The translations under genes and the position numbers were made by a program. Below, piece after piece: positions 25,329 to 34,058 of a stretch of DNA of 53,520 nucleotides (the stretch's first letter is position 1; each line of letters opens with the position of its first letter). The DNA lies in assembly GCA_023250675.1 (NCBI GenBank), contig JAHFAE010000005.1, forward strand, positions 7,417 through 60,936, written 5' to 3'. This stretch comes from Oligoflexia bacterium. GTDB lineage: Bacteria > Bdellovibrionota > Bdellovibrionia > JABDDW01. Below the pieces are notes generated by a model. That model worked only from the letters and a program-made list of their open reading frames with translations, made no database searches and was not told the DNA's origin.

Positions 25329-26143
25329 AAAAAAATATTCAAAAAGTACGTGCACGAGTCGTAAAAGCTAAAGAAATTGAATTAACCAAAAGACTACATA
25401 TGTATTCTATACTTGAAAATTACTACCAAGATGTAAATTGGAGTGAATTTCAACATGATTTATCCGAAAAAACTCACGTCATATTACTTGAAAACCCAGA
25501 AACAGGAATTTGCGGCTTTTCGACAATCCTTTGCAAGGAGATTGTAGTCGACGGCAAAAGTGTTACTGCTGTTTTTAGCGGTGATACCATATTGGAAAAG
25601 CGTTTTTGGGGCAGCCCCGCCCTCGGGATTCAATTTTTAGTATACCTTTGGAGACTAAGATTGAGAAATCCCTTTAAGCCCGTCTATTGGTTGCTCATTT
25701 CTAAGGGCTATAAAACATACCTTCTCATGGCGAACAATTTTGCATGGTATTTCCCTCATATAAAAAGAGAAACTCCTGAATTTGAGAAAAATCTCATGTT
25801 GAAATTCTATTCTTCTAAGTTTGGAAAAAACTATGATCACCAAACAGGTATTATAAATTTTGGGTCTAAGGCAACAGCTAAACTCAAAAGTAACGTAGCC
25901 CCCATTTCAAAAGAACTTTCAGGCCAAGTTCCAAAGATTGGTTTTTTTGAGGCAAAAAATCCACATTGGCAAGAGGGTAACGAGTTAGCTTGTGTGGCAA
26001 GGATGACATTTTTAATGCCCGTCCAATATGTACTTAAAAAAATCTTTTCGAGAAATAAAAAGCTTAAATTAGGAACACAGCCCATTTATACCGATGAATC
26101 AAGAACAGGTCAGATACTAGCGGAGTCATCCAATGCGCGTTGA
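25325..26143 (+). CDS. Unknown protein, possibly GNAT-like acyltransferase
   Basis: A 272-residue soluble protein with no signal. The first 120 residues look like a GNAT fold: VILLENPETGICGFSTILC as the central strands, then VFSGDTILEKRFWGSPALG and a helix. I do not see a firm acetyl-CoA loop (Q/R-x-x-G-x-G/A). The rest (YWLLISKGYKTYLLMANN) has several aromatic residues. It overlaps the upstream Rieske gene by 4 bp and the diiron gene by 11 bp, so it is surely expressed with them. An N- or O-acyl transfer role in the cluster would fit but is conjecture. Confidence 0.45.
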   Translation: MKKNIQKVRARVVKAKEIELTKRLHMYSILENYYQDVNWSEFQHDLSEKTHVILLENPETGICGFSTILCKEIVVDGKSVTAVFSGDTILEKRFWGSPALGIQFLVYLWRLRLRNPFKPVYWLLISKGYKTYLLMANNFAWYFPHIKRETPEFEKNLMLKFYSSKFGKNYDHQTGIINFGSKATAKLKSNVAPISKELSGQVPKIGFFEAKNPHWQEGNELACVARMTFLMPVQYVLKKIFSRNKKLKLGTQPIYTDESRTGQILAESSNAR

Positions 26144-27095
26144 AAGCTCTATTCCCATCAGTTTTCCATTTGAGATTATATCCGCCAATGATCGTTCGGC
26201 TTTACAGCCCATCTTAAATCGTATGTTTAAGAATAGTTTGGCTTCTCCATTTGGTGGTACTCCCATTCTCGGCGATGAAGCAGGGTGGGGAACCGAATTC
26301 TTTGAACTCCATAAGTCCTCAATTTTTATGAACCTAACTGAATCTACTCAAAAGTCAGTTTTAAAAAGTTGCTCTGATGCAAATATAGAAGAGGCTATGT
26401 TTATTGAAGTTGCCGGAATGACGTTTTCTTCGAAGATGTCTCTTTTAGCACAAAATCTCAATGAACGTGAACTCTACTGTCGATTTGGCGCTGATGAGGC
26501 CCATCATTTTAGACAACTTCAAATGGTTTTGGGAGAATTAAATCTTAAGAAAGCCTATCAAAGTTCGTTTTTGAAATTTTTAGGAAATCTAATTCAAACT
26601 GAATCAAGAGTTCCGCTGATTCTACTAATTCAGGTTTTATTAGAGGGTTGGGGAATTCACTACTATTCCACGCTGAGTGAGAACACTTCTTATTCAGAGG
26701 TGAAGAAAATTTTTAATAGCATTGTTGCCGATGAAGCCAGCCATCATGGAAGTGGCATTATTCTTTTCAGAGAAGCCCTGACAAACCCCAACGAAGAAAT
26801 AAGAATGGCTGAGGCAGTGGGGGAGCTTCTTTCAATGGTGCGGTTAGGCCCTGCAGGAATTTTAACACATCTTTATAAAGCCAATGGTGGGATGACTTTA
26901 AATGAGATTTCTCATTTTCTCGATGAAGTTAATTTTCAAGAAAAAATAAATAGAGATCTTGAAATATTAAAGCATCTTTTAACTAAGGCAAAAGCTATTA
27001 GAATCATTGAAAAACTTGAAAGGCAGGGTCTGTTTTCAATTCCCAGTGTGCGGGGTTGTGCTAGTTTGCTTTCTAATTTATTGGGAGTTTCTTAA
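26133..27095 (+). CDS. Ferritin-like diiron protein, possible oxygenase
   Basis: A 320-residue helical protein with a full set of four-helix diiron ligands: E92 (IEVAGMTF; E86/E87 are alternatives), E122-A-H-H125 (DEAHHF), E171 (LLEGWGIHYY) and E201-A-S-H204 (DEASHHG). The two ExxH motifs with lone Glu residues on the partner helices are the mark of ferritin-like di-iron oxidases such as AurF, MiaE and acyl-ACP desaturases. The substrate is unknown. Its stop shares one base with the next ATG (TAATG), so it is translationally coupled to the second Rieske gene. Confidence 0.75.
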   Translation: MRVESSIPISFPFEIISANDRSALQPILNRMFKNSLASPFGGTPILGDEAGWGTEFFELHKSSIFMNLTESTQKSVLKSCSDANIEEAMFIEVAGMTFSSKMSLLAQNLNERELYCRFGADEAHHFRQLQMVLGELNLKKAYQSSFLKFLGNLIQTESRVPLILLIQVLLEGWGIHYYSTLSENTSYSEVKKIFNSIVADEASHHGSGIILFREALTNPNEEIRMAEAVGELLSMVRLGPAGILTHLYKANGGMTLNEISHFLDEVNFQEKINRDLEILKHLLTKAKAIRIIEKLERQGLFSIPSVRGCASLLSNLLGVS

Positions 27096-28147
27096 TGAAT
27101 CTCTCCACTTGGATTCCTACAGTATTTAATAACTCCTCTGTACTGCCACTGGGGTGGTATTGGGCATTGCCGTCTAAGGATTTAAAGTGGGACGGCAAAG
27201 TTGAACTTAATATTTTTGGGGAAAAACTCCTCCTATACAGAGGGCATTCTAACCAAGTTTACTGTATTTCTGCTCATTGTCCCCACATGGGTGCCCATCT
27301 CAAAGAGGGCAAAATAGAAGGAGATTCAATTCGATGTGGCTTTCATGGTTGGAAATTTTCAGGTGATGGAATTTGTACAGGAATCCCTTGCGGGAAAAAT
27401 AAACTAGATCCCAAACATATTCCAAAACGAAGTTCGTATCTGACAACTGAAAAATATGGAATGATTTGGATAAACTCTGATCCAGATGCAAAACTAGAAA
27501 ATTCTCCTGTTCCATATTTTCCGGTATTTGAAAATACTGAAACAACTTCTGTGATGGATCAGATTGAGATTCGAGAGTGCCACCCTACTATAATATTGGG
27601 TGGCGGAGTTGACGAAGAACATTTTTTATTCGTCCATGGGAATACAACTAAACATTCAGGACCATTGAAGTTTGAGCACCAACAATTAACTCCTGAAGTT
27701 ATTGAGTTTCAAAATTCGTTACCTATTTCTGGCAGAGGAATCAAAACTTCTCTCTTGCGCCGGCTCTACGGGGGAGTTCTTCGATACAAGGTAACGTACT
27801 GGCATGGGACTACGGCTTTTGCTGAGCTTGGGTTTTCGTGGTTTCCACTCTACAGCATCTTTGCTTACCGACCAACTAAAGAAGGAAAGACTGAGGGCCT
27901 CAATATCTATGTTACCCGAAAACGTTTTGGTCCATTGGGTTGGCTTATTTCAAAAGCGGCTATTTTTATGACACGATCGATTCTTCGTAAGGGTGGCGGT
28001 GAAGACCGAATTATTCAAAATTCTATCAAATTCAATCCCTCTCCCTACGCCTTTATGAATGGGCCTTTCTTTGAATTTGCAAAGTATGTAGATCGACAGG
28101 CGATTCGAAAATTTCATCCTATTGATTCAGTTGGAGAGTCTTTATGA
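27095..28147 (+). CDS. Rieske non-haem iron oxygenase, DAF-36/Neverland/KshA-like (copy 2)
   Basis: A 350-residue paralogue of the gene at 24225: both share CPHMGAH and SIRCGFH-WKF blocks and the same spacing. Rieske ligands are C62-P-H64 and C81-G-F-H84. The iron site is conserved at D173, H176 and H181 (GVDEEHFLFVH), but the Asn that usually begins the motif (N170 in copy 1) is Gly170. Asn is not a metal ligand in the family, yet it is nearly constant, so this copy may have changed specificity. A cholesterol-desaturase-like activity is inferred only from resemblance. Overlap with the next gene is 4 bp. Confidence 0.88.
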   Translation: MNLSTWIPTVFNNSSVLPLGWYWALPSKDLKWDGKVELNIFGEKLLLYRGHSNQVYCISAHCPHMGAHLKEGKIEGDSIRCGFHGWKFSGDGICTGIPCGKNKLDPKHIPKRSSYLTTEKYGMIWINSDPDAKLENSPVPYFPVFENTETTSVMDQIEIRECHPTIILGGGVDEEHFLFVHGNTTKHSGPLKFEHQQLTPEVIEFQNSLPISGRGIKTSLLRRLYGGVLRYKVTYWHGTTAFAELGFSWFPLYSIFAYRPTKEGKTEGLNIYVTRKRFGPLGWLISKAAIFMTRSILRKGGGEDRIIQNSIKFNPSPYAFMNGPFFEFAKYVDRQAIRKFHPIDSVGESL

Positions 28148-29178
28148 GCTTGAAGGATTTTTGGTACATCGTTTGTGAAACCAAAGACCTTAAAGCCAAT
28201 CAAGTCATGGGTATCGCTTTGCTTGATGATTGGATCGCTCTTTATCGCACCTCTGAAGGCAAAGCGACAGCCATCAAGGACCGTTGCCTTCACCGAAATG
28301 CTCGCTTATCAAAAGGACGTGTTATAAATGGAGAGCTTGTTTGCCCCTATCATGGTTGGAAGTACGGGGATCAGGGAAAACTATTAGGCGTTCCGAGTGA
28401 GGGGGCCCAACATACTCCGCGAGCTTCACTTTGTGTTCCCCATTTTGATGTTGTAGAAAATGAAGGTTATGTCTATGTTCGGCTCTCTGGAGAAAGAGTA
28501 GAGGAGAAACTTAATTCTCAACCGTTTTCAATTCCCTATTTCAGACAGCAAGGGTTTCAACATATTCGACTCAAACATATTTTTAATGCCGAAGTTCCCA
28601 ATTGTGCAGAAAATTTTATTGATATCCCTCATACGACCTATGTGCATCCTGGTGTTTTTAGATATGAAAAACAACCCCAAAAGATAAAAGCAGAGGTGGA
28701 GCGTGAAAACGGTAATGTCCATATTCGATATCAAAATGAAACTTCAAATTTTGGTTGGTTTTCTAAATTCCTAAACCCTTCAAACAAAGAAATTTATCAC
28801 GAAGATCATTATTACTTTCCTAATATCACCCATGTAGAATACCAATTTGGACACAGAATGAAGTTTAATATCACCTCGCAATCAATTCCTGTAGGGCCCT
28901 CAAAGACCGTTGTTTATACAGATCTCACCTTCGACTATGGAATTTGGAATTGGTTAGCTCGACCCTTTGTGTATTGGGCGGCAAAGAAAATAATTTCTCA
29001 AGATGTACAAATAATGGGAGAGCAAACTCAAGTTATTGAGAAGTACGGTGAACTGTTCAACAGCACTCGCTCAGATCTGCATCATATTTGGATTGAAAAG
29101 ATCTACTCTGATCTACGACTGAATAAGGACCCACGGGTGGTAGGCAATCAAAAACAAAATATTGAGTTTTTCATATGA
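28144..29178 (+). CDS. Rieske non-haem iron oxygenase, VanA/PaO-like
   Basis: A 344-residue oxygenase of a different subtype from the two upstream copies. Rieske ligands are C48-L-H50 and C67-P-Y-H70 (DRCLHRNARLSKG and VCPYHGWKYG). The mononuclear iron site is N157-F-I-D160-x2-H163-x4-H168 (ENFIDIPHTTYVH). This spacing and the surrounding residues recall the alpha-subunits of vanillate demethylase and pheophorbide a oxygenase. No reductase or ferredoxin gene is in the window. It is the third Rieske enzyme in four kilobases and overlaps both neighbours by 4 bp. Confidence 0.9.
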   Translation: MSLKDFWYIVCETKDLKANQVMGIALLDDWIALYRTSEGKATAIKDRCLHRNARLSKGRVINGELVCPYHGWKYGDQGKLLGVPSEGAQHTPRASLCVPHFDVVENEGYVYVRLSGERVEEKLNSQPFSIPYFRQQGFQHIRLKHIFNAEVPNCAENFIDIPHTTYVHPGVFRYEKQPQKIKAEVERENGNVHIRYQNETSNFGWFSKFLNPSNKEIYHEDHYYFPNITHVEYQFGHRMKFNITSQSIPVGPSKTVVYTDLTFDYGIWNWLARPFVYWAAKKIISQDVQIMGEQTQVIEKYGELFNSTRSDLHHIWIEKIYSDLRLNKDPRVVGNQKQNIEFFI

Positions 29179-29924
29179 TTTCATTGGATTTGCTACTTAT
29201 TCTCGCTGTGTTTTGGATCATTGTGACATGGTCGTTGTTAAATAAAATCCGCCTCAGAAAAATGCTCTCTCGTGCGCGGGGTCTATGGGCCCTGGACCTG
29301 GCCGGCCTCATGATTCATGGCGCTGTGGTTCCTCTTTTTCAATCGCTCATTATATTTGGAGCCCTTAAATTAATTTGGCCCATCGGCGAAGGATTGCTAA
29401 CTTTACCTCGTTGGATTTCATTTTTCGTTGCGTTTGTTGTAGTTGACTATGCCTACTATTGGAATCATCGACTATTACATCAGAAAAAACTCTGGCGCTT
29501 TCATGCTGTTCATCATTCAGGACAAGTGTTTGATGTTTTTACCACTAGCAGAAACAGTGCATTGACTACCTTTCTCATTTTGTATGTTTGGTTCAACGGG
29601 ATAATGTTTTTTTTGTTGTCAAATCGAGAAGCCTATATTTGGGGAGTCGCTGTCAGCAATGCTTTGGATCTTTTGAGACATTCGGGCATCGCAAAATGGC
29701 CTCGTTTCGCCCCATTCACTTGGTTCATTTCTCCCCGGGACCACGCCTGGCATCATAGTGAGGACATGAGTGACGTGAACTTCGGAGGTAATCTTAATAT
29801 TTGGGACAGGATTCACGGAACCTACCATGGATCAGAAAACCTACCCCATCAAATCGGAGCTCCTTTGGGTCAAAATCTGTGGAGTGCCTTTTGGCATGGG
29901 ATTCCGTCAGGTGAAAATCAATGA
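29175..29924 (+). CDS. Sterol desaturase / fatty-acid hydroxylase superfamily protein
   Basis: A 249-residue membrane protein with three His boxes of the fatty-acid hydroxylase superfamily: HRLLH (98-102), HAVHH (110-114) and HAWHH (190-194), plus H169. Hydrophobic segments are at about 4-22, 45-70 and 80-94, with another pair near 123-150. Members use a di-iron centre to hydroxylate or desaturate sterols, fatty acids or carotenoids. The length matches bacterial members. It is preceded by a Rieske gene and followed by an acyltransferase gene, both overlapping by 4 bp. The substrate is not evident from the sequence. Confidence 0.88.
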   Translation: MISLDLLLILAVFWIIVTWSLLNKIRLRKMLSRARGLWALDLAGLMIHGAVVPLFQSLIIFGALKLIWPIGEGLLTLPRWISFFVAFVVVDYAYYWNHRLLHQKKLWRFHAVHHSGQVFDVFTTSRNSALTTFLILYVWFNGIMFFLLSNREAYIWGVAVSNALDLLRHSGIAKWPRFAPFTWFISPRDHAWHHSEDMSDVNFGGNLNIWDRIHGTYHGSENLPHQIGAPLGQNLWSAFWHGIPSGENQ

Positions 29925-30598
29925 CGAATCGAAGTAGGGTGCTTTTATTTTTTCCTGCTTTTCACGGATTGAGTGCATTGATCTGTTTTATCATTGGATT
30001 AAATTTGATGAATCACTCTCATTTTTTTTCTGGTGCAGAGTGGTTTGGATTCAGTCTTTTTCTCTTATATCTGCTTCCTCCTTTTTTGTATCGTATACAC
30101 AATTTTTTATTCCCCATTCGAATCGGGTTTGATCGAATAACTTCTCAAAAAGGACAAAAAAAATATAACGCATGGTGGGGTACTCATCAACTCCAAATTT
30201 TATTTATAGCCTTTCCTGCTTTGGAATCTGCGTTGCGAATCATACCGGGACTCTATAGTGCTTGGTTAAGACTCTGGGGTGCAGAAATAGGTCGAAGCGT
30301 ATACTGGACACCGCGAGCTGAGATCATTGATCGGGGATTGGTAAAAATTGGTGACTACGTTTTATTTGGTCACGATGTAGCTCTTTGTTCACACGTGGTA
30401 ACTCCAGGTCCCAATGGCCTACGAATTTATATTAGGGAAATAAAAATAGGAAACGAATGCCTCATCGGAGCTAAGAGTAAATTTGGACCAGGAGTACAAA
30501 TTGCAAATGGCTTGAAAATTCCCTATTCCACCGAAGGTCGCATCAACCAAATATTTAGCAAAGAGGATTTTCAGGTAAAGGTCGGAACTCATGAATAG
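29921..30598 (+). CDS. Membrane-anchored hexapeptide-repeat acyltransferase
   Basis: A 225-residue protein with two N-terminal hydrophobic stretches (about 5-27 and 37-57) followed, from about residue 115, by a left-handed beta-helix region (IGRSVYWTPRAEIIDRGLVKIGDYVLFGHDVALCSH, then IGNECLIGAKSKFGPGVQI). Such LbetaH proteins are mostly acetyl- or acyltransferases that use acyl-CoA or acyl-ACP. The membrane anchor suggests a lipid acceptor. The ATG of the GH3-type gene lies 8 bp inside this gene. The donor and acceptor are unknown. Confidence 0.75.
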   Translation: MTNRSRVLLFFPAFHGLSALICFIIGLNLMNHSHFFSGAEWFGFSLFLLYLLPPFLYRIHNFLFPIRIGFDRITSQKGQKKYNAWWGTHQLQILFIAFPALESALRIIPGLYSAWLRLWGAEIGRSVYWTPRAEIIDRGLVKIGDYVLFGHDVALCSHVVTPGPNGLRIYIREIKIGNECLIGAKSKFGPGVQIANGLKIPYSTEGRINQIFSKEDFQVKVGTHE

Positions 30599-32231
30599 AG
30601 TGGTCGTGTCTGCAGCTCGAATATTAGCAAAGACCTTGACAAGAAAAAGTTATGTCGATTTTGTAAGGGCGCTTGAAACCCCAAGAAAAAATCAAATGTC
30701 TCTTTTAAGAGAAATTTTAAAAATGCAGGCTAAAACAGAATATGGTCAGGCTTTGGGGCTAACGGGTAACGAAAATGAAGCCGAATTCAGAGAAAAAGTG
30801 CCCATCAGTGATTTTGATTTAGGAAGTCTTTCGGGATGGATTGAAAAACAGAAACGATATCCAGATCAAGCTGTTTTATCTCCCGGTGGAATTGTGAATT
30901 TTGAGAAAACTTCTGGAAGTTCCGGACCCCATAAATTAATACCTTATAACAGAGCACTCCTTAATAGCTTTGATAAGTATTTTAGAATTTGGCTCTATGA
31001 CATATTAACTCATGGTCCTAAGTTTGAATCCTTTCGTCTTTATATGAGTATTTCTCCAATTTTTCGAAGTGAAAGCGAAATAGCCCAAAATATTGGTTTA
31101 GAGGATGATTCCTATTATATTTCTTCGATGCTTCGACTTGTAATGAAATACTTCTTTGTCGTACCTACGAGTTTACAAAAAATTCAGAATCCAAGTATTT
31201 TCTTTGATTTACTCTGTGCCTATTTGGCTGCCGATGAAAAATTGGAAATTTTATCCCTATGGCATCCCAGTTTATTTTTATCCATTTGGGATCACTTAAT
31301 ACAGAGACGGCAATTTATTGCTGCCCTTCTTGATGGGAGTAAAAAAATCAGCGGATTTGACATCCCAAAAAATTTGAAAGCCGCTTCGCTTTTAAGTGAA
31401 AGAAAACTAATGACCCCGATGCAACTCTGGCCAAAGCTCAAGTTTATTTCGGCCTGGGACTGCTCGCACAGTCAGCAACCAGCTGCCAATGTTCAAAATA
31501 TTTTCCCTCATGTGTATTTTCAAGGAAAAGGACTACTCGCCACTGAAGCGCCTATGACATTACCCTTGATCGACTGCGGAACACTTCCGTTTATCTCAGA
31601 TGTTCTTTTTGAATTTATTGATGATTTTGGAAAATATTGTTGGATCGATGAAATTCAAGCCGGTTTCGAATATTCTCTCGTTTTGTCTCAAAAGGGTGGT
31701 CTTATTCGATATAAAATCGGTGATAGAATTAGAGTAGGTACTTCAAATGTTGGAAATACACCCAGCTTAGAATTCATAGGCAGAGAAAATGAAACCAGCG
31801 ATTTGGTGGGAGAAAAGATAACAAGTTCGTTTTTAGAATCCTTTGACCGCGAATTTAGCAGGATTTCTCATGGCTCCTATTACACTTTTTTACCTGTGCT
31901 AAAAAAGGGACCCCGATATGTGTTACTCGTCGAAAAAGTATCAGATGATTCTGGACTTATTTTTTCAAAATGGTGGGAGGACAAACTTTGTCAAAACTAT
32001 CACTATTCTTATGCCCGTAAGCTCAGTCAGTTAGATAAACTCGAAGTTGTTTCTGTTCCGCAGCTTCAAAAAAAACTACTAGATTTTTATTCGAAGAAAA
32101 AGTCAATGAAACTTGGTGACGTCAAGCTCAAGAGACTTTTTATCAACCCTCAAACAGCTGAAGAATTTTTAGTATTTTCAGATATTGCTGTTGGTCATTC
32201 TGATCCACTATTATTTGTGAGGAACATATGA
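30591..32231 (+). CDS. GH3-type acyl-acid-amido synthetase
   Basis: A 546-residue protein of the GH3 (auxin-responsive) family of ANL adenylating enzymes. The ATP-binding loop is KTSGSSGPHK (about 106-115), followed by a long helical domain (about 130-260) with the GH3 order WPKLKFISAWDCSHS, YFQGKGLLATEAP and IRYKIGDRIRVG near the hinge. GH3 enzymes activate a carboxylic acid as acyl-AMP and join it to an amino acid or amine. Placed here it would activate an oxidised acid made by the cluster. The length is near the plant family (about 580). It overlaps its neighbours by 8 and 4 bp. Confidence 0.85.
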   Translation: MNRVVVSAARILAKTLTRKSYVDFVRALETPRKNQMSLLREILKMQAKTEYGQALGLTGNENEAEFREKVPISDFDLGSLSGWIEKQKRYPDQAVLSPGGIVNFEKTSGSSGPHKLIPYNRALLNSFDKYFRIWLYDILTHGPKFESFRLYMSISPIFRSESEIAQNIGLEDDSYYISSMLRLVMKYFFVVPTSLQKIQNPSIFFDLLCAYLAADEKLEILSLWHPSLFLSIWDHLIQRRQFIAALLDGSKKISGFDIPKNLKAASLLSERKLMTPMQLWPKLKFISAWDCSHSQQPAANVQNIFPHVYFQGKGLLATEAPMTLPLIDCGTLPFISDVLFEFIDDFGKYCWIDEIQAGFEYSLVLSQKGGLIRYKIGDRIRVGTSNVGNTPSLEFIGRENETSDLVGEKITSSFLESFDREFSRISHGSYYTFLPVLKKGPRYVLLVEKVSDDSGLIFSKWWEDKLCQNYHYSYARKLSQLDKLEVVSVPQLQKKLLDFYSKKKSMKLGDVKLKRLFINPQTAEEFLVFSDIAVGHSDPLLFVRNI

Positions 32232-33013
32232 AGTTTTGGATTCGGCAGGTAGAAAAACTCCGAGCTCAGGTTATTGATTTTTGGCCCATATTCATTGCGG
32301 CTCATCTGGATAAGCGAACTCAGAAAATGCATGTTTTTGGTACTTTTTTTATGTTTTGCAATTTAACTCTGTTCGGATTAACAGCAAGACCCTTGTTTCT
32401 TGTTTTGGCCCCTATGGGGTACATTCCTTCATGGCTTGGTCATTTATTGTTTGAAAAAAATATTCCTCCAACATTTAAAGCTAATCCCATAGTGCCGGGT
32501 CTCTGTGAGTTGAAAATGGTGGGCCTCATAATGGCGGGTGAATTGAGGGCAGAACTTGTAAGACTTTTTGGTCAAGCTGAACCATTTCCGGGAACTCCAT
32601 TGATTAAACCGGTATATTTTGAACGAAGTTACCAAGAATTTTTGAGATTTAAAATTCGTGACGACATCCCAAGTCACCCGTTTGAAGAAGATTATTGGAA
32701 GATTTTTCTAATGAAACATCAAACAATTGGTTGTGTCAGTTTTCATGTCTTTGCCATGCTTTATTTATATGCTATTTTAGCAACGGTCGTATTTACGGGT
32801 CAATTTCATCTCCTAGCACTTATTCCGCTTACACAAATCATTGGTCTTATTTCTCATGGGATATTTGAACGAAATCATATTGATTTTGAAGATGCTATTT
32901 TTTCGCCAAGAGCATTTACTTGCCTTAATAGAATGTTATTTTTGTTTTTGACTGGACAGTATTTTGATGAAGTTAAAAAAACTGCACTGATTTTAGAGCA
33001 AGCTCATGAGTAA
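32228..33013 (+). CDS. Duplicated Mpo1/DUF962-like membrane protein
   Basis: A 261-residue membrane protein with two similar halves. Each half has a His-rich start (HLDKRTQKMHVFG; KHQTIGCVSFHVF), hydrophobic segments, and an end motif of the type GHLLFEKNIPP (first) or SHGIFERNHIDFED (second). This pattern is that of Mpo1/YGL010w (DUF962), a Fe2+-dependent dioxygenase that shortens 2-hydroxy fatty acids. Mpo1 normally has one such unit; two in tandem is unusual. If active it would work on a hydroxylated lipid made by the adjacent desaturase/hydroxylase-type enzymes. The secreted-protein gene start overlaps its stop by 8 bp. Confidence 0.7.
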   Translation: MKFWIRQVEKLRAQVIDFWPIFIAAHLDKRTQKMHVFGTFFMFCNLTLFGLTARPLFLVLAPMGYIPSWLGHLLFEKNIPPTFKANPIVPGLCELKMVGLIMAGELRAELVRLFGQAEPFPGTPLIKPVYFERSYQEFLRFKIRDDIPSHPFEEDYWKIFLMKHQTIGCVSFHVFAMLYLYAILATVVFTGQFHLLALIPLTQIIGLISHGIFERNHIDFEDAIFSPRAFTCLNRMLFLFLTGQYFDEVKKTALILEQAHE

Positions 33014-34058
33014 AAGGAATTTTTTTATCAGCTTTATTATTTTGTCAAATCTTTCCTTTCCTGTTTTAGCGCTAGAGGTTGATAGTTTCACTGGGCGTTT
33101 CAATCAAATGGCCGCTCTCCAAGATTCAGCTCAGATTCTAAATCTGTTCACTAATAAACAAATGCAAAAGGCTATGGAAAAAGCAAATCTCCAAGGCCAT
33201 TGCTCTGTCCGGGCACTCTACTTAGAATTATGGAATAACCTGGCGCACCACCCGATCGGTGTTGTAGAACATTTTGCTGAAAAGAGCCCCAACGTATCTC
33301 ACTATCTTGTCGAATCTAAAAAAAGCGTTTATGCTGGCGCCCCTACTTTTTTAAATGAACGGCGACTTCCTCAAATTGCTGACATGTTTATTTTGACCGG
33401 TTGGTTCGGTCCTGTAATTAAACTTGAGGGTCAACTTATTGGCACTGATAAGCTGGGTCATTTTTTTAGTGAAGGTTGGGGCTACTTCCTAAAAGGTAAT
33501 CTGAGAGACGCACTTTTATATGGAGTCCAAGACGAGTTCGGAATGGATGGAGCCATAGGTTCAGGTGTCTTTTCGTATGCAGACCTATCTACTAATTATG
33601 ATGGACTAAGATTTTGGCGTCAGATCTTGGATGGACATAATCCTTATTTTATTTGCGAAAATTCAAAGTTTCTCCAAGTTCGAAATTTTGATTGGTTAAA
33701 CTATGTTTCCGCTTCTTGGGATGAAGGTATTAATTGCTCAACTTTTTCGAATTTAAGTATGAACAATTCGGTTAAAGGTCGCGTAGAGAAACTTGGGCTG
33801 AGTTGTCCAGTGGCTCCTAAAGCATGTGGAGAAATCGTAGATGATCCATGCGCTGTATTTTATGTTAATCCAGGTTGTTATAAAGTCGCGGGGGTCAATG
33901 TTGCAGCTAAAGCTTTGGCATGTTTTGAGAAATTTAAGACTGAGAATTGGAATACACCGGCTGAAAATGGTTTGACTAAGTTTGACCTTAGAAAAATTGA
34001 TGGGGATAGAATTTTAGGTGTTTTAGGGCTTCCCTTTCATTTTCTGTTAGCTCACTGA
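33006..34058 (+). CDS. Secreted protein of unknown function in the oxidative cluster
   Basis: A 350-residue protein with a signal peptide (about 1-22, ending PVLA). The mature part is mixed alpha/beta with Cys residues in C-terminal clusters (CPVAPKACGEIVDDPCAVFYVNPGC) that suggest disulphides, and a central motif LIGTDKLGHFFSEGWGYF. The segment TDKLGHFFSEG may hold a metal-binding or catalytic His/Glu pair, but I do not recognise the family. It sits between the Mpo1-like protein and the ABC exporter; the exporter ATG follows its stop directly. It may be a periplasmic enzyme or carrier for the cluster's product. Confidence 0.65.
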   Translation: MSKRNFFISFIILSNLSFPVLALEVDSFTGRFNQMAALQDSAQILNLFTNKQMQKAMEKANLQGHCSVRALYLELWNNLAHHPIGVVEHFAEKSPNVSHYLVESKKSVYAGAPTFLNERRLPQIADMFILTGWFGPVIKLEGQLIGTDKLGHFFSEGWGYFLKGNLRDALLYGVQDEFGMDGAIGSGVFSYADLSTNYDGLRFWRQILDGHNPYFICENSKFLQVRNFDWLNYVSASWDEGINCSTFSNLSMNNSVKGRVEKLGLSCPVAPKACGEIVDDPCAVFYVNPGCYKVAGVNVAAKALACFEKFKTENWNTPAENGLTKFDLRKIDGDRILGVLGLPFHFLLAH

